Positions 24,092 through 31,890 of a DNA stretch of 45,782 nucleotides are shown here, piece after piece (the first letter of the stretch is position 1; the number at the start of each line of letters is the position of its first letter). The stretch spans positions 1 to 45,782 of the forward strand of contig DKUO01000050.1 of NCBI GenBank assembly GCA_002490705.1. The letters run 5' to 3'. The position numbers and the translations under genes were made by a program. The stretch comes from Lachnospiraceae bacterium UBA7202 (GTDB lineage: Bacteria > Bacillota > Clostridia > Lachnospirales > Lachnospiraceae). The notes beneath the pieces are model-generated. The model searched no databases, was not told the DNA's origin, and saw only the letters and a program-made list of their open reading frames with translations.

Positions 24092-24304
24092 ATGGCAGAT
24101 TCAGCGAAGGTAGATAAGAAAGCGGTCAAATTCTTTGACGGCGTGAAAGCTGAGTTTAAAAAAATCAGCTGGCCGGATAAGGATTCCCTTATAAAACAGT
24201 CTGTCGCGGTCGTGATTATTTCTCTGGTAGTGGGAGCGATCATAGCGGTGTTGGATTTTGGCCTACAGTGGGGTGTGGACTTTATTACTACGCTGCATTT
24301 TTAG
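24092..24304 (+). CDS. secE: preprotein translocase subunit SecE
   Basis: 70-residue single-span SecE. FFDGVKAEFKKISWPDKDSL is the conserved amphipathic region and cytoplasmic loop, and VAVVIISLVVGAIIAVLDFG is the membrane helix. It stabilises SecY in the SecYEG channel. AAGGAGAG lies upstream of the ATG at 24092. It lies between rpmG and nusG in one operon. Confidence 0.96.
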   Translation: MADSAKVDKKAVKFFDGVKAEFKKISWPDKDSLIKQSVAVVIISLVVGAIIAVLDFGLQWGVDFITTLHF

Positions 24305-24344
24305 GACAGATTCTTAATCGATAGGTGAGACAGGGAGGAACCGT

Positions 24345-24863
24345 ATGGCAGAAGCGAACTGGTATGTTGTGCATACTTATTCCGGTTACGAAAATAAGGT
24401 GAAGGCCAACATAGAAAAAACGATTGAAAACAGACATCTGGAGGAAGAGATTCTGGAAGTTAAGGTGCCGATGCAGGATGTTATGGAGTTGAAGAACGGC
24501 ACGCGCAAGACGGTTCAGAAGAAGATGTTCCCCGGTTATGTCCTGATCAATATGGTTATGAACGACGATACATGGTATGTCGTGAGAAATACCAGAGGCG
24601 TGACGGGATTCGTAGGACCCGGAAGCAAGCCGGTGCCGTTAACCGAGGCGGAGATGAAGCCTCTCGGCATCAAGATGGAGAACATGAGTATTGATTTTGC
24701 AGAAGGCGATACGATCGCGGTGGTTGCGGGCGTCTGGAAGGACACCGTCGGCATCGTGCAGAGGATCGACTATGGTAAGCAGACAGCGACCATCAATGTG
24801 GAGCTGTTCGGCAGAGAGACTCCCGTGGAGATCAGCTTTGCGGAAGTCAGAAGTATGAGGTAG
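24345..24863 (+). CDS. nusG: transcription elongation/termination factor NusG
   Basis: 172 residues with an NGN domain (NWYVVHTYSGYENKVKANIE; KMFPGYVLINMVMNDDTWYVVRNTRGVTGFVG) and a C-terminal KOW domain (EGDTIAVVAGVWKDTVGIVQRID). It binds RNA polymerase, encoded 10 kb downstream, and couples it to ribosomes or Rho. Length is standard. GGGAGG precedes the ATG at 24345. The 236-bp gap that follows is a structured rplK leader. Confidence 0.97.
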   Translation: MAEANWYVVHTYSGYENKVKANIEKTIENRHLEEEILEVKVPMQDVMELKNGTRKTVQKKMFPGYVLINMVMNDDTWYVVRNTRGVTGFVGPGSKPVPLTEAEMKPLGIKMENMSIDFAEGDTIAVVAGVWKDTVGIVQRIDYGKQTATINVELFGRETPVEISFAEVRSMR

Positions 24864-24892
24864 ATATTTGCCCGCTTTTGCGGTGTAGATAT

Positions 24893-25077
24893 GTGGGAGA
24901 CAAGTTCAGCCAGAGCGAATCTTGCAGGCAAACCGTGCTTGCACGAGTTTGACAGGAAGATGATGCTCTGAGGGAACGCCCGGTCATGAGCAAAAAAAGT
25001 TGCGAAGCAACGGAAAGCGCTGTAAGCGCGTTTTGCGAATGGGGCGTGGGCTGAACGTCGCAGGAAGTTCATACCAC
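24893..25077 (+). ncRNA. highly structured rplK leader element (includes copy B)
   Basis: The outermost GTGG (24893-24896) and CCAC (25074-25077) suggest an L1-type leader stem. Inside are: P1 GTTCAGCC (24904-24911) with GGCTGAAC (25049-25056); P2 AGAGC/GCTCT, ATCTT/AAGAT and CAAAC/GTTTG stacked within 24912-24969; P3 ACGCCC (24976-24981) with GGGCGT (25042-25047); P4 GCAAAA (24990-24995) with TTTTGC (25031-25036), enclosing GTTGC-GAA-GCAAC (24999-25011) and GCGCT-GTA-AGCGC (25017-25029). Most bases pair. I do not recognise a named class. Confidence 0.65.
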
Positions 25078-25099
25078 AATAATATTAGGAGGTGCCGAT

Positions 25100-25525
25100 A
25101 TGGCAAAGAAAGTAGAAGGATACATCAAGTTACAGATCCCTGCTGGTAAAGCAACGCCAGCGCCCCCGGTTGGTCCTGCACTCGGTCAGCACGGGGTAAA
25201 CATCGTTGAATTTACAAAACAGTTCAACGCGAAGACGGCCGACAAGGGCGATGTGCTCATTCCGGTTGTCATCACAGTGTATGCAGACAGAAGCTTCAGT
25301 TTCGTTACGAAGACTCCCCCTGCGGCAGTGCTCTTAAAGAAGGCATGCAATATTAAATCCGGTTCCGCTGTTCCCAACAAGACGAAGGTGGCTACTATCT
25401 CCAAGGCGAAGTTACAGGAGATCGCAGAGATGAAGATGCCTGATCTGAATGCGGCAAGCGTTGAGGCGGCTATGAGCATGATCGCCGGTACGGCGAGAAG
25501 CATGGGCATCACAGTAGAAGAGTAA
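25100..25525 (+). CDS. rplK: 50S ribosomal protein L11
   Basis: 141 residues, standard length. The N-terminal domain (KLQIPAGKATPAPPVGPALG, with the proline-rich linker bound by thiopeptides) and the RNA-binding C-terminal domain (SGSAVPNKTKVATISKAKLQ; AGTARSMGITVEE) are both intact. It forms the GTPase-associated stalk base with 23S rRNA and L10. TTAGGAGG precedes the ATG at 25100. It is co-transcribed with rplA 13 bp downstream, behind the structured leader. Confidence 0.98.
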   Translation: MAKKVEGYIKLQIPAGKATPAPPVGPALGQHGVNIVEFTKQFNAKTADKGDVLIPVVITVYADRSFSFVTKTPPAAVLLKKACNIKSGSAVPNKTKVATISKAKLQEIAEMKMPDLNAASVEAAMSMIAGTARSMGITVEE

Positions 25526-25538
25526 TGGAGGGTTCGAG

Positions 25539-26228
25539 ATGAAACACGGTAAAAAATATCAGGAGGCTGCTAAACTGGTAGATCGTGCGACCATGTACGA
25601 CACTGCCGAAGCGATCTCCTTAGTGAAGAAAACAGCAACAGCGAAATTCGATGAAACGGTAGAGGTTCATATCAGAACCGGTTGTGACGGCCGTCACGCA
25701 GAGCAGCAGATTCGTGGCGCGGTGGTACTGCCCAACGGAACAGGTAAGACCGTTCGCGTACTGGTATTCGCAAAGGGTGACAAGGTGGCCGAGGCTGAGG
25801 CAGCAGGCGCTGATCATGTAGGCGGCGAGGAGTTGATTCCCAAGATCCAGAACGAGGGATGGCTCGACTTTGACGTAGTGGTAGCGACTCCCGATATGAT
25901 GGGCGTTGTGGGCCGTCTGGGTAAGGTACTTGGTCCGAAAGGCCTGATGCCCAACCCCAAGGCAGGTACGGTTACCATGGACGTGGCAAAGGCAATCAGC
26001 GATATCAAAGCCGGTAAGATCGAGTACAGACTGGACAAGGCGAACATCATCCATGTTCCCGTAGGCAAGACCTCCTTTGACGAGGCAAAGCTGCAGGAGA
26101 ACTTTGACGCACTGATGGACGCAATCGTAAAGGCAAAGCCTTCGGCTCTGAAGGGTCAGTATCTGCGCAGCATTACGCTGGCAACTACAATGGGCCCCGG
26201 CGTGAAGGTGAATGTGGCGAAATATTAA
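25539..26228 (+). CDS. rplA: 50S ribosomal protein L1
   Basis: 229 residues, standard length. Conserved segments include KTATAKFDETVEVHIRTG, VVATPDMMGVVGRLGKVLGP, KGLMPNPKAGTV and LRSITLATTMGPGVKVN. It binds 23S rRNA in the L1 stalk and represses its own operon by binding an mRNA mimic; the GTGG/CCAC stem ahead of rplK may be that site. A GGAGGG ribosome binding site precedes the ATG. The operon ends at the hairpin at 26244-26275. Confidence 0.98.
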   Translation: MKHGKKYQEAAKLVDRATMYDTAEAISLVKKTATAKFDETVEVHIRTGCDGRHAEQQIRGAVVLPNGTGKTVRVLVFAKGDKVAEAEAAGADHVGGEELIPKIQNEGWLDFDVVVATPDMMGVVGRLGKVLGPKGLMPNPKAGTVTMDVAKAISDIKAGKIEYRLDKANIIHVPVGKTSFDEAKLQENFDALMDAIVKAKPSALKGQYLRSITLATTMGPGVKVNVAKY

Positions 26229-26243
26229 AACAAAAGGAAAACG

Positions 26244-26275
26244 AAGAGCGGACTGCTGTGGCAGCCCGCTCTTTT
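26244..26275 (+). terminator. terminator of rplKA
   Basis: AAGAGCGG (26244-26251) with CCGCTCTT (26266-26273), and inner CTGC/GCAG, followed by TT. The A-rich flank on the other side makes it usable from the minus strand for the convergent aminotransferase gene. Confidence 0.85.
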
Positions 26276-26277
26276 GC

Positions 26278-26304
26278 ACGCATAAGCAGAGCCTGCTTAT
26301 GCGT
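26278..26304. repeat. 12-bp perfect palindrome between convergent genes
   Basis: ACGCATAAGCAG (26278-26289) and CTGCTTATGCGT (26293-26304) pair perfectly around a three-base loop, three bases past the rplKA terminator and just before the aminotransferase stop. It has no T-run and is probably a second transcription-end or stability hairpin. Confidence 0.6.
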
Positions 26305-26307
26305 TTG

Positions 26308-27489
26308 TTACAGTTCTTTCAGCAAATCCCCCAGTCTGCGGATGCCCTCTTCGATGGTTTCCGAGTCGGCATTGGTGTAGTTGAGACGCATGGTATTGGT
26401 GTTTCTGGCGTCGGTGTAGAAGGGGTCTCCTGGGACAAACGCTACTTGCCGCTCCAGAGCCTTAGGAAACAACGACATGGCGCTCACGCCTTCCGGAAGC
26501 GTTACCCATAAAAACATGCCGCCGCGGGGCTTGGTATATTTCACTGTGGATGGGAAATACCGATCCATGGCTTGCGTCATTGCGTGCGCCTGTTTCCGGT
26601 ACAGCTCCGTTATCTTTGCGATATGAATATCCAGATCGTTATTTTTCAGATAATCCCAGATGACATACTGTGCAAAAATATTTGTGTGCAGGTCGCTGGC
26701 TTCTTTGGCAACCGTGATGTGTTTCAGCAATTCTTTGTTTTCGGAAATGAGAAAACCGATCCGCATACCTGGGGTGACCGTTTTGGAAAAGGTGCCGAGC
26801 AGAATGCTGTTCGGCAGTTTCCCGGCGCCGATGTAGGGCAGACGTTCTCCCTCAAACCGCAGTTCTCCGTAAGGATCATCCTCAATGAAAACGACCTCAT
26901 GCTTTTTCAAAATTTCATAAATGCGTTCCCTGTTTCCGGCAGAATAGGTGAGCCCGGTCGGATTTTGAAAATTGGGAATGGCATAGAGGAACTTAACGGG
27001 ATTTTGCAGGGCAGCCTCAAGCTCTTCGGGATCCATGCCTTCTTCGGTTAATGTAATCGGGTAGAAAACCGGCTGCTGCATGGAAAAAGCCTGTATTGCG
27101 GCAAGGTAAGTCGGTTTCTCAACAATGACTCCGTTGCCCTTGTCAAGCAGGACTTTCCCAATCAGGTCAAGAGCCTGTTGAGAACCGGTTGTAATGATAA
27201 TATTGTCCATGGTCAGGTTAAGGCCGAAAATCCGGTGATACCTTTCTGCAATGTATTGCCGCAGCTCCGGCAATCCGGCTGTAATCGAGTATTGAAATAC
27301 ATGACTTCCGTAAGTTTTCACCATGCGCTCCATAGAGTGTAAAAGCTCTTCCTGCGGAAAGGAAACAGGGTTGGGAAGGCCGCCGGCAAAGGAGATAACG
27401 CCCGGCTCGGAGGCGGCTTTCAGAATGCTCCTGACAAAAGACGGCGGCGTCGCTTTGATACCTTCTGATAACAGCGTTTCCATGCCCAT
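26308..27489 (-). CDS. PLP-dependent class I aminotransferase (2-aminoadipate/LysN-like)
   Basis: 393 residues from the ATG at 27489, which lies nine bases after GGAGG; a further in-frame ATG two codons upstream is too close to that site. Fold-type I features: SFAGGLPNP, ITTGSQQALDLIGK, NFQNPTGLTY, FIEDDPYGELRF, GTFSKTVTPGMRIGF with the PLP lysine near 236, and the C-terminal arginine in MRLNYTN. This group includes 2-aminoadipate and branched/aromatic aminotransferases, so the substrate is open. It is divergent from a MocR-type regulator containing a related domain, a common pairing. Confidence 0.88.
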   Translation of the reverse strand: MGMETLLSEGIKATPPSFVRSILKAASEPGVISFAGGLPNPVSFPQEELLHSMERMVKTYGSHVFQYSITAGLPELRQYIAERYHRIFGLNLTMDNIIITTGSQQALDLIGKVLLDKGNGVIVEKPTYLAAIQAFSMQQPVFYPITLTEEGMDPEELEAALQNPVKFLYAIPNFQNPTGLTYSAGNRERIYEILKKHEVVFIEDDPYGELRFEGERLPYIGAGKLPNSILLGTFSKTVTPGMRIGFLISENKELLKHITVAKEASDLHTNIFAQYVIWDYLKNNDLDIHIAKITELYRKQAHAMTQAMDRYFPSTVKYTKPRGGMFLWVTLPEGVSAMSLFPKALERQVAFVPGDPFYTDARNTNTMRLNYTNADSETIEEGIRRLGDLLKEL

Positions 27490-27562
27490 AATCATACACC
27501 TCCATTTTTCCTATTGTTTTTGCATTTGTTTTGACGGTAAAGAATTATGCTTTATTGTAGTC

Positions 27563-27591
27563 TTGAGCATGGCGGAAATCAATGATAGAAT
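27563..27591 (+). promoter_or_regulatory. sigma-A promoter of the MocR-type gene
   Basis: TTGAGC (27563-27568), 17 bp, TAGAAT (27586-27591), about 60 bp before the start codon. Confidence 0.6.
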
Positions 27592-27655
27592 TGTATGGCA
27601 GACAATTTTTAAAATTGAGATCATACAATCAAACGGAAAGGCAGGGGAAAGAGGT

Positions 27656-29035
27656 ATGCCGGTAAATTCATTTGATGATTATCCGTTGAGCTGGAAGCCC
27701 GATTTAAGCAAAATGAAGGGGTCGAAATATGCGGCTTTGGCAGAATTATTGGAAGATGATATTAAAAGTGGCAAACTGAAAGCGGGAACGAAGATGCCGC
27801 CACAGCGGGAGCTTGCCGATTTTTTGGATTTGAATTTGAGCACCATATCGAAGGCGTACAAGTTGTGCGGGCAAAAGGGCCTGCTTTCCGCGTCGGTGGG
27901 AAACGGCACCTATGTCGCCTCCGATGCTGCGGCGGAGACGGTGCTGCTCTGCGGAAGAGAAAATACACATATCATCGAAATGGGAGCGATCGTCCCGTCT
28001 GTATCATGCAATCTGATGGTGAAGCAATACGCGGAACGCCTGATGAAAAGGCCGGATGCTTTGCAGTTGTTTTCCTATGGAGCGCCCGGAGGAACAAAGC
28101 GGCAATGCGAGGCGGGAGCAGCATGGCTGGGAAAGTCGGGATTTGATACGGACAGGGAACATATTGTTCTGGCGGCAGGAGGACAAAACGCGCTCACCGC
28201 GGTGCTCGGCGCTCTTTGGAAAGCCGGCGGCAAAATCGGAACGGAGGAAGCGACCTATCCCGGCGTGAAAACAGCTGCAAAGCTGTTCGGAATTCATTTG
28301 TTTCCCGTCCGTATGAGCAATCTGGAAATAACGGAGGAGGGAATCCGTTATGCAATTCAGAATGAAAATATAAAAGGTCTCTATGTGATACCGGATTATC
28401 AGAACCCGACGGCACATATCATGTCGCTTGAAACGAGAAAAATGATTGCAAAGGTGGCCGGAGAAGAAAACCTTCTGGTCATAGAGGATGGTATCAATAA
28501 TCTTCTGGAGGAGAATCCGTTGCCGCCCATTGCGGCCTTTGCGCCGGAACAGGTTATCTATCTTTCAAGTCTGTCAAAGACCATTTCGCCGGGGCTCAGA
28601 ACGGCGTTTATCCATGTTCCCGACAGATTTCATGAAAGACTGGTGACGGCGCTGTATGCCATGAATATTGCGATTTCACCGTTGCTTGCGACGGTATCCG
28701 CCGCTTTGATTGAGGACGGCGCCGCCGATGAAATTGTTGCCGGCCGCAAAAAAGATATCAGAGAACGGAATATGGTTGTCAACCAGATACTACAGGGATT
28801 TGTTTCGCCGGGAGAACTTACGGCGCCCCTTAGGTATGTAAGGCTGCCGGAATACTTCACGGGGAAAAGCTTTGAAATTTGTGCAAAGCAAGCAGGCGTG
28901 GAGGTTTACGGCGCAGAGCGCTTTTGCGTGGGCAACAGGATACCGGAAAAAGCGGTCAGAATTTCCGTGATTACGCCGCCTTCTCTGGAAATTCTGACGG
29001 AGGGGCTGCATCGGCTGAGGGCACTGCTGAAATGA
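27656..29035 (+). CDS. MocR-type regulator (GntR HTH fused to aminotransferase domain)
   Basis: 459 residues. The N-terminal winged helix-turn-helix of GntR type (residues about 20-85: YAALAELLEDDIKSGKLKAG, MPPQRELADFLDLNLSTISKAY, GLLSASVGNGTYVA) is joined to a fold-type I aminotransferase domain (LAAGGQNALTAVLGAL, IPDYQNPTAHIM, YLSSLSKTISPGLRTAF with the PLP lysine). MocR proteins use PLP or PLP-bound ligands as signals; PdxR is the best known. It is divergent from the aminotransferase gene 166 bp away, so that gene is the obvious target. AGAGGT lies just ahead of the ATG at 27656. Confidence 0.9.
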   Translation: MPVNSFDDYPLSWKPDLSKMKGSKYAALAELLEDDIKSGKLKAGTKMPPQRELADFLDLNLSTISKAYKLCGQKGLLSASVGNGTYVASDAAAETVLLCGRENTHIIEMGAIVPSVSCNLMVKQYAERLMKRPDALQLFSYGAPGGTKRQCEAGAAWLGKSGFDTDREHIVLAAGGQNALTAVLGALWKAGGKIGTEEATYPGVKTAAKLFGIHLFPVRMSNLEITEEGIRYAIQNENIKGLYVIPDYQNPTAHIMSLETRKMIAKVAGEENLLVIEDGINNLLEENPLPPIAAFAPEQVIYLSSLSKTISPGLRTAFIHVPDRFHERLVTALYAMNIAISPLLATVSAALIEDGAADEIVAGRKKDIRERNMVVNQILQGFVSPGELTAPLRYVRLPEYFTGKSFEICAKQAGVEVYGAERFCVGNRIPEKAVRISVITPPSLEILTEGLHRLRALLK

Positions 29036-29038
29036 TTT

Positions 29039-29067
29039 TTGCTATGGCATCTATTTGATGGTATAAT
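29039..29067 (+). promoter_or_regulatory. promoter of capA-like gene, implying a leaderless mRNA
   Basis: TTGCTA (29039-29044), 17 bp, TATAAT (29062-29067). The ATG begins at 29074, seven bases after the -10, which is where transcription would start. No Shine-Dalgarno lies between. Confidence 0.65.
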
Positions 29068-29073
29068 AGTCGC

Positions 29074-30363
29074 ATGGCTAAGAAAAAATCGCGTAAAAAG
29101 AAAAAGAGAATACGATTTCACCGCAGCTTTGTCATGCCCTTTCTCGTCACACTGACAGCGGTGGCGGCGGTGGGTGTTTTGGCTTTGGCGGCTCATCAGT
29201 GGATTACGGAGCCTGTGAGAACGCGGAAGAATGACGTTGCAGCTTCCCGGTCAAACGATCTGCAGGAGCAGACAAATAACGAGGCGGATGCTCCTCTGGC
29301 AGAATCCGACGATGGGCAGGAAGAGGAGGAGATCCCTTCCAAGTATGGAGAGCAGCTGGCGGACGCCGCTTACATGGAAGAGAACAATATTTATACGGCG
29401 GAGCCTGCGATGCCCGGTCAGGTGACCCTTGCTTTTGCGGGTGACGTTTTGTTTGACGACCACTATGCCATTACCGGGCCGGTGCGGGGAGACGGTGATA
29501 TTTCCAAGGGGGTGTCGCCGGAAGTGATCGAGCGGATGCAGAGTGCGGATATCATGATGCTCAACAATGAATTTGCCTATTCCGACAGGGGCGCTCCAAC
29601 AGAGGGAAAGCAGTTTACATTCCGTGCAAGGCCGGAAACGGTGTCGTATTTGAGCGATATGGGGGTGGATCTGGTATCTCTGGCAAACAATCACGCCTAT
29701 GATTACGGGCCGGAGGCTTTGACGGATACCTTTGACACTCTGCGCGGCGCAGGAATTCCCTACGTAGGCGCGGGCAGGAATATCAGCGAGGCGAGAAAAC
29801 CGGTTTACTATATTGTGGGGGATATCAAGATCGCTTTTGTGTCGGCCACCCAGATTGAACGGCTGGACACGCCGGACACCAAGGAGGCCACGGAGGACTC
29901 GCCCGGCGTATTCCGGTGTTGGAACGGGGAACGGCTTCTGGAAACGATCCGCGAGGCGGATCAAAACAGTGATTTCGTGGTGGCGTACATACACTGGGGC
30001 ACAGAGAACGTGGCGGAGCTTGACTGGGCGCAGTTGAAACAGGCGCCGGAGCTTGTGGACGCAGGGGCGGATCTGGTGATCGGGGATCATCCCCACTGCC
30101 TACAGCCTATCGGTGTGGTCGGGGGCGTACCCGTTATCTACAGTCTGGGAAATTTTTGGTTCAATTCCAAAACACTGGATACAGGCATGGTAGAGGTTGT
30201 GATAGACGAGACGGGAATTGTGAGTTATCAGTTTGTGCCCTGCTTGCAGAGCGGATGTAAGACGACGCTGTTGGAAGGAACGGAGAAGGAGCGGGTACTC
30301 TCCTATATGCGCGGAATGTCCGAGGGGGTGCGGATCGATGAAGAAGGATATGTGACCTGGTGA
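29074..30363 (+). CDS. CapA-family (PGA_cap) membrane-anchored metallophosphatase-like protein
   Basis: 429 residues. A Lys/Arg-rich N-terminus (2-17) and one membrane helix (about 20-41) are followed by an acidic linker, then the CapA domain from about 115. Motifs: FAGDVLFDDH (Asp124), MLNNEFAY, LANNHAYDYG, YIHWGTE and IGDHPHCLQP, the metal-binding pattern of calcineurin-like folds. In Bacillus, CapA takes part in poly-gamma-glutamate export, but the family is broad and no capB or capC is nearby, so another cell-envelope role is likely. The start has no ribosome binding site and coincides with the predicted transcription start (see promoter). The next Met (residue 21) lacks one as well. Confidence 0.85.
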   Translation: MAKKKSRKKKKRIRFHRSFVMPFLVTLTAVAAVGVLALAAHQWITEPVRTRKNDVAASRSNDLQEQTNNEADAPLAESDDGQEEEEIPSKYGEQLADAAYMEENNIYTAEPAMPGQVTLAFAGDVLFDDHYAITGPVRGDGDISKGVSPEVIERMQSADIMMLNNEFAYSDRGAPTEGKQFTFRARPETVSYLSDMGVDLVSLANNHAYDYGPEALTDTFDTLRGAGIPYVGAGRNISEARKPVYYIVGDIKIAFVSATQIERLDTPDTKEATEDSPGVFRCWNGERLLETIREADQNSDFVVAYIHWGTENVAELDWAQLKQAPELVDAGADLVIGDHPHCLQPIGVVGGVPVIYSLGNFWFNSKTLDTGMVEVVIDETGIVSYQFVPCLQSGCKTTLLEGTEKERVLSYMRGMSEGVRIDEEGYVTW

Positions 30364-30517
30364 GACCGTGACATAGGGAAGCGGGCAGGGAGGAACGGGA
30401 AGTGCGGGATAAGCAGCCGTATTTTTTCTGAAAGTGAAACTTTTTGGTGCGTTGATTCGTATTACGGATAGAAGGACAAAAGAGTTGTACCATATCTGAC
30501 AGAAAGGAATCAAAGCT

Positions 30518-31867
30518 ATGAACATAGGAAATCACGGATATTCTTCATGGATTCATAATACGTCTCAGGCGGGATACGGATACGGACAGAGCGCCGCGCA
30601 GACCGGTAAGGCGGGTACGGGTAAAACAGAAGAAAAAAGCGAAGAGAAGAATACGGAGGACATGACTCCCCGCGAGCAGATCCTTGCGCATATGGAGGAG
30701 ATGGCGAAGAAGGTGAAGGAGGGCAAGGTGGAGCCCAGCTTTCAGATAGGCGGCCAGACTTTTACCATCAAGGAGTGGGATAAACTTCTGGCGGATTTTG
30801 ACGACGCGGCGGAAGGCTTGCAGGAGCAGATCAAAGAGTTGATAGCTGAGGTGGAAAAGCAGGCGGCCAAGGAGGCGGCGAGAAGAGAAGCGGAGGGCAA
30901 GCCTGATTCTGCCGGGACATCGGTTGTGACAAATGTGTCAGTCCCGGAGGAGGCGCAGACCAAGCCGGAGGCAGGCGGCAGCGTGGCGAATCCGAAGACG
31001 GAGACGGGCGGCAGCGTGGCGAGTCCAAAGACGGAGGTAAAGGGCGATAATGTCACGGATGTGGAAGTGACAGATCCGGAGGAACTGGCGGATCTGCTTA
31101 CGGGTCAAGTGGCCAAGTGCAGCTATCCCACAGACGATCCGAAAAACAAGCACTGGTTTATCACCTGCTTTGGGCAGGATGGGATCATGTGCAGGGAAGC
31201 TTATATGGAAAATGGCAAGTGGGTGAACAGAAGCTGTTGGAATCTTCCCTACACAGAGCCCGGGCAGCGTGAGAAGGTGTTGGCGTTTATACAGCGGTTC
31301 CCGCAGGATGCGAATCTGCGCTTTGCGTCTCATGAAGAGTTTTGGAAAGATTTTCTTGCAGGGGAGATTGACGAGGACGATTTTGTCCATTTCTTTGAGA
31401 CTTCCACGAAGGATGGCGTGCCGGATTACACCTATGAGAAGGACGGCTCTACCTATATAGACAGGGAAAAGGTTAAGTACGCAAAATATATGAATGATTT
31501 CGGTACGCATTTTTATACCGCGGAGGAGATGGAGCTGATGCAGCGCGCTATCATCAACGAGAACCGCAAGGGCTTGAAGAAAATTTCCGATTACGACGGA
31601 CAGATGACGGTTCCGGCGGGTACAAAGACCGGGGACGGTGAAGAGGAGGACGATCTCAAAACCCAGATTATCACCAAACCTGACGGCTCTGTCGTATTGC
31701 AGATTGAGACAAATTTCGGTGTGATGGAGGTTGAGGTTACGGAAGCCCAAAAGTTTGGCTTACAGTATAACGCAAGACCGGGGTTTGACCCGGAAGAGAC
31801 GCGCTTTGCGAGTCCCTTTGCCCGCGGGGCAGGTGCAGTGGCTGCCTATGAGGCGGCAGGGCTGTAA
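30518..31867 (+). CDS. unrecognised soluble protein with acidic linker and cysteine-containing domain
   Basis: 449 residues, not assigned to a named family. Visible parts: a Gly/Tyr/Ser-rich N-terminus (1-30) with no signal peptide; a charged stretch; a segment FQIGGQTFTIKEWDKLLADFD (75-95) leading into a coiled-coil-like helix (98-127); a ten-residue tandem repeat GGSVA-N/S-PKTE at 153-162 and 164-173; and a mixed domain from about 185 with four cysteines (201, 217, 225, 240) and many aromatics. GAAAGGA precedes the ATG. It is followed 23 bp later by another unassigned gene, so the two form an operon. Export by a non-classical route, for example the flagellar apparatus, is conceivable but unsupported. 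Confidence 0.7.
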   Translation: MNIGNHGYSSWIHNTSQAGYGYGQSAAQTGKAGTGKTEEKSEEKNTEDMTPREQILAHMEEMAKKVKEGKVEPSFQIGGQTFTIKEWDKLLADFDDAAEGLQEQIKELIAEVEKQAAKEAARREAEGKPDSAGTSVVTNVSVPEEAQTKPEAGGSVANPKTETGGSVASPKTEVKGDNVTDVEVTDPEELADLLTGQVAKCSYPTDDPKNKHWFITCFGQDGIMCREAYMENGKWVNRSCWNLPYTEPGQREKVLAFIQRFPQDANLRFASHEEFWKDFLAGEIDEDDFVHFFETSTKDGVPDYTYEKDGSTYIDREKVKYAKYMNDFGTHFYTAEEMELMQRAIINENRKGLKKISDYDGQMTVPAGTKTGDGEEEDDLKTQIITKPDGSVVLQIETNFGVMEVEVTEAQKFGLQYNARPGFDPEETRFASPFARGAGAVAAYEAAGL

Positions 31868-31890
31868 TACTGCGGAAGGGAGGACGTGAT

